Source: an uncultured Desulfobacterales bacterium (lineage in GTDB: Bacteria > Desulfobacterota > Desulfobacteria > Desulfobacterales > JAFDCJ01). Taken from it: a DNA stretch of 9,989 nucleotides. Numbering within the stretch: position 1 is the stretch's first letter; each line of letters begins with the position of its first letter. Both the position numbers and the translations under genes were made by a program. Location of the stretch: assembly GCA_945787595.1 (NCBI GenBank), contig CALZJV010000529.1, positions 1 to 9,989 of the forward strand, given 5' to 3'. Positions 5,661 to 9,989 of the stretch are shown in pieces. Below the pieces are notes generated by a model, which worked only from the letters and a program-made list of their open reading frames with translations, was not told the origin of the DNA and made no database searches.

Positions 5661-6635
5661 TTACTTGCCTTCTTGAATCTTTTCCGTCAGCACCGGAACA
5701 AAGTCAAGCAAGTCCTCCACAATTCCCACATCGGCCACCTGTAAAATCGGAGCTTTGGGATTTTTGTTGACGGCCACGATATACGGATTCCCCTTGAGCC
5801 CGCCCAAATGCTGAAAGGATCCGCTGATTCCCAAGGCCAGGTAAACTTTTGGTTTGACGGTCTGACCGGAGGTCCCCACCTGGCGCGATTTCTCCAGCCA
5901 TTTGGCATCCACAATCGGTCGCGAGCAGGATACCACAGCACCCATGGCCTCCGCCAGTTCCTCGGCAATCTCAATGTTATCCTGATCTTCGATCCCACGA
6001 CCGACGGATACCAGAACGTCCTCTTTGGTGATGTCCACGTCACCGACTTCGGCCTCGACAATTTCAAGAAACCGCCTTGCGGTGGCAAGGTCTGCGACTT
6101 CCGAAGATTTATCGATCACCTGCCCGCCGGCGCTGCCGGATTCATCAGGCTGAAAGACGCCCGGACGAACACTAATAACGGCCCCATCGGCGATATCACA
6201 GGTCACATGGGTGCTGACCTGTCCGCTGTATTCCTGCCGGATAACTTTAAGGGTATTTCCCTCCAGTCCTTCAAAATCGACAACATCGGGCGCAAAAACG
6301 GCGTCCAGCTTAATCGAAAGTCCGGGACAAAGGTCCATTCCGAAGGTATCATGGGGAGCGAGCAAGATGGCATCCTGGGGTAAAACGCCTACCAGCAGTT
6401 TGCGAATGGCTTCGGCATTGGGATAAGCCAGAGCTTCATGATCAAATTTCCATACTTCGTTATAGGATTGGGCCACTTCGCTGCAAACCGCATCAAGATC
6501 AGCTCCCGCCCCGGTGACAATTGCCGTCGCTGAGGCATCCGGAGAAATTTTTCCGGCCGCAGTGGCCAGCTCGAGCGCGGAATCATCGGCCTTGCCTGTC
6601 TTGTGAGTGATATATGCAAAAATCTGTCCGGCCAT
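5661..6635 (-). CDS. etfA: Electron transfer flavoprotein, alpha subunit (FAD-binding)
   Basis: The 324-residue alpha subunit of ETF, a cytoplasmic heterodimer that takes electrons from acyl-CoA dehydrogenases. The N-terminal ETF domain spans about 1-195. The C-terminal FAD domain has the expected landmarks: SRPIVD (238-243), VGTSGQTVKPK (253-263), LGISGSFQHLGGLK (268-281), NKNPKAPI (290-297) and QVADVGIVEDL (299-309). Length is normal. The start at 6635 follows AAAGGAGG with a 9-nt spacer. That ribosome-binding site lies in the last codons of etfB, and only 3 nt separate the two genes, so translation is probably coupled. It is the last gene of the operon. The neighbouring membrane Fe-S oxidoreductase suggests electrons go on to menaquinone. 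A bifurcating ETF cannot be fully excluded by reading, but the context argues against it. Confidence 0.97.
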   Translation of the reverse strand: MAGQIFAYITHKTGKADDSALELATAAGKISPDASATAIVTGAGADLDAVCSEVAQSYNEVWKFDHEALAYPNAEAIRKLLVGVLPQDAILLAPHDTFGMDLCPGLSIKLDAVFAPDVVDFEGLEGNTLKVIRQEYSGQVSTHVTCDIADGAVISVRPGVFQPDESGSAGGQVIDKSSEVADLATARRFLEIVEAEVGDVDITKEDVLVSVGRGIEDQDNIEIAEELAEAMGAVVSCSRPIVDAKWLEKSRQVGTSGQTVKPKVYLALGISGSFQHLGGLKGNPYIVAVNKNPKAPILQVADVGIVEDLLDFVPVLTEKIQEGK

Positions 6636-6638
6636 TAT

Positions 6639-7418
6639 TTAATTCCTCCTTTGGCTTTTAAGAGTTCGATCAATTTCCATCGTGCCTTCAAGTATTTCGG
6701 CACCTTCACCAAGTTCGGGAACGAAGTAGTCCACGCGTTTCACGCGGGCACCTGCGTCTCCAACCGTATCAGCGGCAATACCAAGATCGGATGTCCCCCA
6801 GACGGGAATTTCCGCCGATGCTACTTTGCGGATACCGCGAATACCGACATAGCGAGGCTCGTTGATACCTGTCTGAATCGAAAGCACACAAGGTAGATCA
6901 ATCTCATTCATTTCCTGATTACCGCCTTCGATTTCGCGTCCGACTTTTAGTTTTTTGTCACCCAGGACTTCAATCTTGTTGACAATGGAAGCATAGGGTA
7001 AATCCAGCAGGGCGGCCAGCATGCCGCCAACCTGTCCGGCACCGTCATCGGCCAGGGCACCGGTAAAAATCAGGTCATAGGTACCCTTTTCCACCGCCAC
7101 CGCCGCTTTCAACAGGGTTGCAATGCCTTTGCCGTCTGAACCCTCAAAGGCATCATCCGTCAGCAAAATCCCGTCATTGGCGCCCATGGCCATCTCCCTT
7201 CTGACGACCTCTTCGGCGTCCTCATCGCCGACGGATACAATCGTCACCGATCCGCCCACCCTGTCGACAATTTGAATGGCTTCTTCAACCGCATAGTTGT
7301 CCCATTCGTTCACCGAGTAAACAAGATCGTCCCGTTCAATGTCGCTTCCATCGCCGGCGACTTCGATCTCATTTTCAGCGGTATCGGGAACCCTCTTAAC
7401 GCAGACCAAAATTTCCAT
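6639..7418 (-). CDS. etfB: Electron transfer flavoprotein, beta subunit
   Basis: The 259-residue beta subunit of ETF. It starts MEILVCVKRVPDT, a close match to the family opening, then VNEWDNYAVEEA (36-47), EMAMGANDGILLTDD (75-89), GALADDGAGQVGG (120-132), GREIEGG (160-166) and EPRYVGIRGIRK (187-198). The beta subunit binds AMP or a second flavin depending on subgroup; which applies here cannot be settled by eye. The C-terminal tail (about 225-259) would form the arm that embraces EtfA. Start 7418 is supported by GGAGG 6 nt upstream. The gene overlaps functionally with etfA through the shared ribosome-binding site. Upstream, 121 bp filled with heptamer repeats separate it from the Fe-S oxidoreductase gene. 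Confidence 0.97.
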   Translation of the reverse strand: MEILVCVKRVPDTAENEIEVAGDGSDIERDDLVYSVNEWDNYAVEEAIQIVDRVGGSVTIVSVGDEDAEEVVRREMAMGANDGILLTDDAFEGSDGKGIATLLKAAVAVEKGTYDLIFTGALADDGAGQVGGMLAALLDLPYASIVNKIEVLGDKKLKVGREIEGGNQEMNEIDLPCVLSIQTGINEPRYVGIRGIRKVASAEIPVWGTSDLGIAADTVGDAGARVKRVDYFVPELGEGAEILEGTMEIDRTLKSQRRN

Positions 7419-7440
7419 TTTCCCCCTCCGGAAATGCTAA

Positions 7441-7482
7441 AAGTTATAAGTTATTGGTTAATCGTTATTGGTTATTGGCAAT
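7441..7482. repeat. Heptamer tandem array B (NNGTTAT units)
   Basis: Six 7-bp units keep register: AAGTTAT, AAGTTAT, TGGTTAA, TCGTTAT, TGGTTAT, TGGCAAT. They lie in the 121-bp gap between etfB and the upstream Fe-S gene, just before the etfB ribosome-binding site. The unit is unrelated to array A. Confidence 0.8.
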
Positions 7483-7515
7483 GAAGGCAAATTTAAATGG
7501 ATAGAATACCATAAA

Positions 7516-7550
7516 TATTCAATATTCAGTCTTCAATCTTCAATCTTTGT
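7516..7550. repeat. Heptamer tandem array C (TMTTCAA units)
   Basis: Units TATTCAA, TATTCAG, TCTTCAA and TCTTCAA run in register, followed by the diverged TCTTTGT. The stop codon of the Fe-S oxidoreductase gene (7540-7542) lies inside the array, so the last two codons of that protein are array-derived. Only 33 bp separate this array from array B. Confidence 0.8.
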
Positions 7551-9615
7551 CTGCCAGGTGCTTTTCAATAAGCTCGGCGAGATCAATAGCTTCCATCTCT
7601 CCTTCCAGCCCGGCGACTTTAATCGCATCTTCGATGTTCACCAGGCAGAAGGGACAGGCCGTCACAATGACATGGGCCCCGGCTTTTCTGGCCATCTCGA
7701 CTCTGAGCACTCCCATGCGCTGGTCCTCTTCCGGCTCGTAAAACAGCATCAGACCGCCGCCGCCGCAACAAAACGAGCGATCCCGGCAGTTGCCTTCCAT
7801 ATCAACCCTTTTTAAACCCGGTACGGCATCGATTGCCTCCCGGGGATCGTCATAAAGACTGTTGTGCCGACCCAGATAGCAGGGGTCATGATATACATAT
7901 GTTTTGCCGGTGTCTTCCAGGGGTTTTAACCGGATTTTGCCGGATTTCACATTTTGTACGATGGTCTGACTGATATGCTCCACCGGCGGAATATCCCGGT
8001 AATCCTTTTTCAAGGCATTGTAAGCATGGGGATCGGCGGTAACGATTTTCTTGGCGCCGCTATTAAGGATAGCATCCGTATTGCGATCCTTTAAATCCTG
8101 AAACAGCATTTCCTCACCGAACCTTCTCACTTCGTGCCCGCTGTCCCTTTCAGCTTTGCCCAGAATCCCGAAATCAACGCCGGCACCGTATAGAATCTTC
8201 GCCGTGGAGCAAGCTATTTGCTGCATGCGGTCATCAAAGCAGGATATGCTGTCCACAAAATACAGGGTTTCGGCAGTCTTGCCTTTTTCAAGGATTTTGA
8301 CGGGACAGTCTCCAGCAATCTCCTTGGTCCAATCGGCACGCTTTCTTTCCATTTTGCCCCAGGGATTACCTCGCTTCTCAAGAGCGCCCAGCGGTTTCTG
8401 GAGAGATTGGGGCACCATGCCTTCGTCCACCATACCGCGTCTGAGATCCACCATCTTGTCGATGTACTCTATTCCCAGCGGACACTCCTGTTCGCAGGCA
8501 CCGCAGGTGGTGCAGGACCAGATCTCGTCCTCACTGTATATATCGCCGATCAAGGGTTTCGGCTCCCCACTGTTGCCGCCGATCAAGGGATAATGCTTGA
8601 ATGCGTAATCACGCCCCTTGATCGAAATAAAACGTGGCGAAAGCGGCCTGCCGACAGCATTGGCAGGACAGCGATCGGAGCAGCGTCCGCAGTCGGCACA
8701 GGAGTAAAAATCTAGCATGTGCTTCCAGGTGAAATTTTCAAACACCTTCACACCAAACGATTCCAGATCATCCAGCTTGTCGTCACCCACTCCGTAGCGC
8801 ACGGGTTTCACATTGCCGCTATCCAAACGCATGAAAAATACGTTGAAGATGGAGGTAATCACGTGGAAATGCTTGCCCATCGGTAAAAAACACAGGAAAA
8901 AGAAGAAGGTGATCTCATGGATGAAATAGGTAAATGAATGCAAACCCTGGAGCATCGATGGTGTTGCATCAATCAGCAAATGCCTGAAAAACCACATAAG
9001 GGTTAAGGGTGCGACGATTTCGGCATGAGATCCCTTTTGAATCTGGGCCACAATTAGAGAGGCCTCGAATATACTTTCACTTATCACCAAGGTTGCAATA
9101 AGCCCTAATACCAGAAGCGCCTCCCAGGTATGATCGTGCCCGTACTGAGGCGGCACCGCATATCTGGCCGGCTTAAACAGTCCCCGCCGCACGGCTGCGA
9201 TGGCCACTGCAATCAACACCCAGGTACCGGCGTAATCCTTTAATACATTGTAGAAAGCACCGAAAGTCCCGCTGAAACCCGGCAACTCAAAGCCTTCCAC
9301 AAAGCCCACGAATACCAGCTGGCTGGAGCGGGCCCCGAGAATCAGAAAACCGGCAAAAAGGAAAATATGAACCACACCCGCCAGCAGGTAACGGGGATGC
9401 CGCCATTGAGCCAGCCAGATTTTTAGTACCGACCGGATCCTTTCGGCAAATCGGTTAAAGCGATCATCCGGAGCAGCCTTAAGCAGCGGTTCAATCCGTT
9501 TATAGATAATATAGGCGAAAGCCCCAATGCCGACCAGGGGAATCAGGATATAAATAATATTCAAAGGAATGCCAAGGAATAAAGCGGACGCCGGAGAAAT
9601 CAAAGCGGGTTGCAT
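7540..9615 (-). CDS. Membrane Fe-S oxidoreductase, probable ETF:(methyl)menaquinone oxidoreductase (EMO)
   Basis: A 691-residue fusion protein. The N-terminal half (about 1-262) has around six membrane segments of the NarI/DsrM cytochrome-b type; candidate haem ligands include H83, H226, H233, H249 and H251. Two ferredoxin-type [4Fe-4S] motifs follow: C306/C309/C312/C316 and C368/C371/C374/C378. The C-terminal half holds two HdrD-like CCG regions. The second is intact: DPCYLG (C579), SFCCGGGG (C616, C617) and ACPFC (C654, C657). The first is degenerate, with ERDSGH (489-494) where CCG is expected. Proteins of this build next to etfBA are the ETF-menaquinone link in syntrophic and sulfate-reducing fatty-acid oxidisers (EMO; Syntrophomonas Swol_0698-like). 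It is the first gene of the operon. GGAG upstream of the ATG has a long 14-nt spacer. Function is inferred from architecture and context. Confidence 0.93.
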   Translation of the reverse strand: MQPALISPASALFLGIPLNIIYILIPLVGIGAFAYIIYKRIEPLLKAAPDDRFNRFAERIRSVLKIWLAQWRHPRYLLAGVVHIFLFAGFLILGARSSQLVFVGFVEGFELPGFSGTFGAFYNVLKDYAGTWVLIAVAIAAVRRGLFKPARYAVPPQYGHDHTWEALLVLGLIATLVISESIFEASLIVAQIQKGSHAEIVAPLTLMWFFRHLLIDATPSMLQGLHSFTYFIHEITFFFFLCFLPMGKHFHVITSIFNVFFMRLDSGNVKPVRYGVGDDKLDDLESFGVKVFENFTWKHMLDFYSCADCGRCSDRCPANAVGRPLSPRFISIKGRDYAFKHYPLIGGNSGEPKPLIGDIYSEDEIWSCTTCGACEQECPLGIEYIDKMVDLRRGMVDEGMVPQSLQKPLGALEKRGNPWGKMERKRADWTKEIAGDCPVKILEKGKTAETLYFVDSISCFDDRMQQIACSTAKILYGAGVDFGILGKAERDSGHEVRRFGEEMLFQDLKDRNTDAILNSGAKKIVTADPHAYNALKKDYRDIPPVEHISQTIVQNVKSGKIRLKPLEDTGKTYVYHDPCYLGRHNSLYDDPREAIDAVPGLKRVDMEGNCRDRSFCCGGGGLMLFYEPEEDQRMGVLRVEMARKAGAHVIVTACPFCLVNIEDAIKVAGLEGEMEAIDLAELIEKHLADKD

Positions 9616-9989
9616 GGTATTCGTTCACGCTCCTTTAGTTAGATTGAAGTCACACTATAATTGAACATAAGGGGCTTGATTATCATGAATGCACGGTTCA
9701 GACAAGACCGCTTTGAAATTATTGCCGAAGTCTCTTTTTCGCTGAACCCGACAGCTTCGGCGACAACCGGCTGGACTCGAATGAAACTCCGCCTGGCAGT
9801 CACAGCGAACAGATTGAACGTCGAACATCGAACGTCCAACATCGAACGTCGAATATTGATGCCGCTGCGCTTTATCGATTTTGAAATAAACGAATCGCAG
9901 AATACTGAACCGCAGCCTGCGACGGACTCTGTCGAACCGAATTTCGAAGAGGAGATTCGCTCGTGCAGCGCAGGCGCTTGCGCCGCGTG
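9616..9989. other. Upstream region without a supported gene
   Basis: This 374-bp stretch upstream of the Fe-S oxidoreductase presumably holds its promoter. TATAGT on the minus strand about 40 bp upstream of the ATG is a possible -10 box, but no good -35 box sits before it. GCCGAAG (9724-9730) and CTTCGGC (9755-9761) could form a 7-bp stem. A minus-strand frame open from the window edge to 9639 runs through heptamer array D and shows no family likeness, so I do not call it. GGCGC/GCGCC near the right edge may be part of a structure that continues outside. Confidence 0.6.
9814..9855. repeat. Heptamer tandem array D (TCGAACR units)
   Basis: Six 7-bp units in register: TTGAACG, TCGAACA, TCGAACG, TCCAACA, TCGAACG, TCGAATA. 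The unit is unrelated to arrays A, B and C but has the same period. It lies upstream of the electron-transfer operon. Confidence 0.85.

Noticed and set aside
5808..6383. Long plus-strand frame (191 codons) opposite etfA
   Set aside because: The minus-strand EtfA matches its family over its full length; this frame is its shadow.
5661..7418. Electron-bifurcating ETF
   Set aside because: No bifurcation partners (butyryl-CoA dehydrogenase with ferredoxin route, FixC/FixX) are adjacent, and the operon mate is a menaquinone-type oxidoreductase.
7272..7484. Plus-strand frame ending in a Tyr/Trp/Ile-rich tail
   Set aside because: It is antisense to etfB and its tail is a translation of array B.
9639..9842. 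Minus-strand 67-codon frame upstream of the Fe-S oxidoreductase
   Set aside because: It starts inside heptamer array D, has no ribosome-binding site or family likeness, and is open only by chance.

Overview
The window looks like chromosomal DNA of a Desulfobacterota bacterium, most likely a sulfate-reducing or syntrophic, fatty-acid-oxidising relative of the Desulfobacterales. The reasons are a membrane Fe-S oxidoreductase joined to etfB-etfA (an ETF:menaquinone oxidoreductase module), an S23/IVP-type four-helix protein, and intergenic DNA full of 7-bp tandem repeats. This placement is inference from gene content. No rRNA gene is present. All supported protein genes are on the minus strand.

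Region 1 (about 1-5340) is an RND efflux operon read right to left. A promoter and an interlocked palindrome (5201-5259) precede a membrane-fusion (adaptor) protein (5031-3763). A roughly 720-bp cassette follows (3766-3045): a small four-helix-bundle gene (3519-3130) flanked by two arrays of the same heptamer in opposite orientation. The RND pump gene comes next (3038 to the window edge) and is cut off near its C-terminus. The cassette separates two genes that normally sit almost end to end. The pump also appears to carry an extra segment and a missing segment in its porter domain.

Region 2 (about 5340-5660) has no convincing gene. It holds nested inverted repeats that look like a non-autonomous repeat element, and a strong hairpin at 5303-5337 that may end the etf transcript.

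Region 3 (5661-9615) is an electron-transfer operon read right to left: a 691-residue membrane Fe-S oxidoreductase, then etfB, then etfA. EtfBA would collect electrons from acyl-CoA dehydrogenases and pass them to the membrane protein, which would reduce menaquinone. Two unrelated heptamer arrays fill the gap between the first two genes. Region 4 (9616-9989) is upstream DNA with another heptamer array and no supported gene.

The least explained theme is the set of five period-7 arrays, built from four unrelated heptamers, that sit at operon junctions. One pair brackets the four-helix-bundle gene as inverted repeats, an arrangement that resembles the intervening sequences of some 23S rRNAs.
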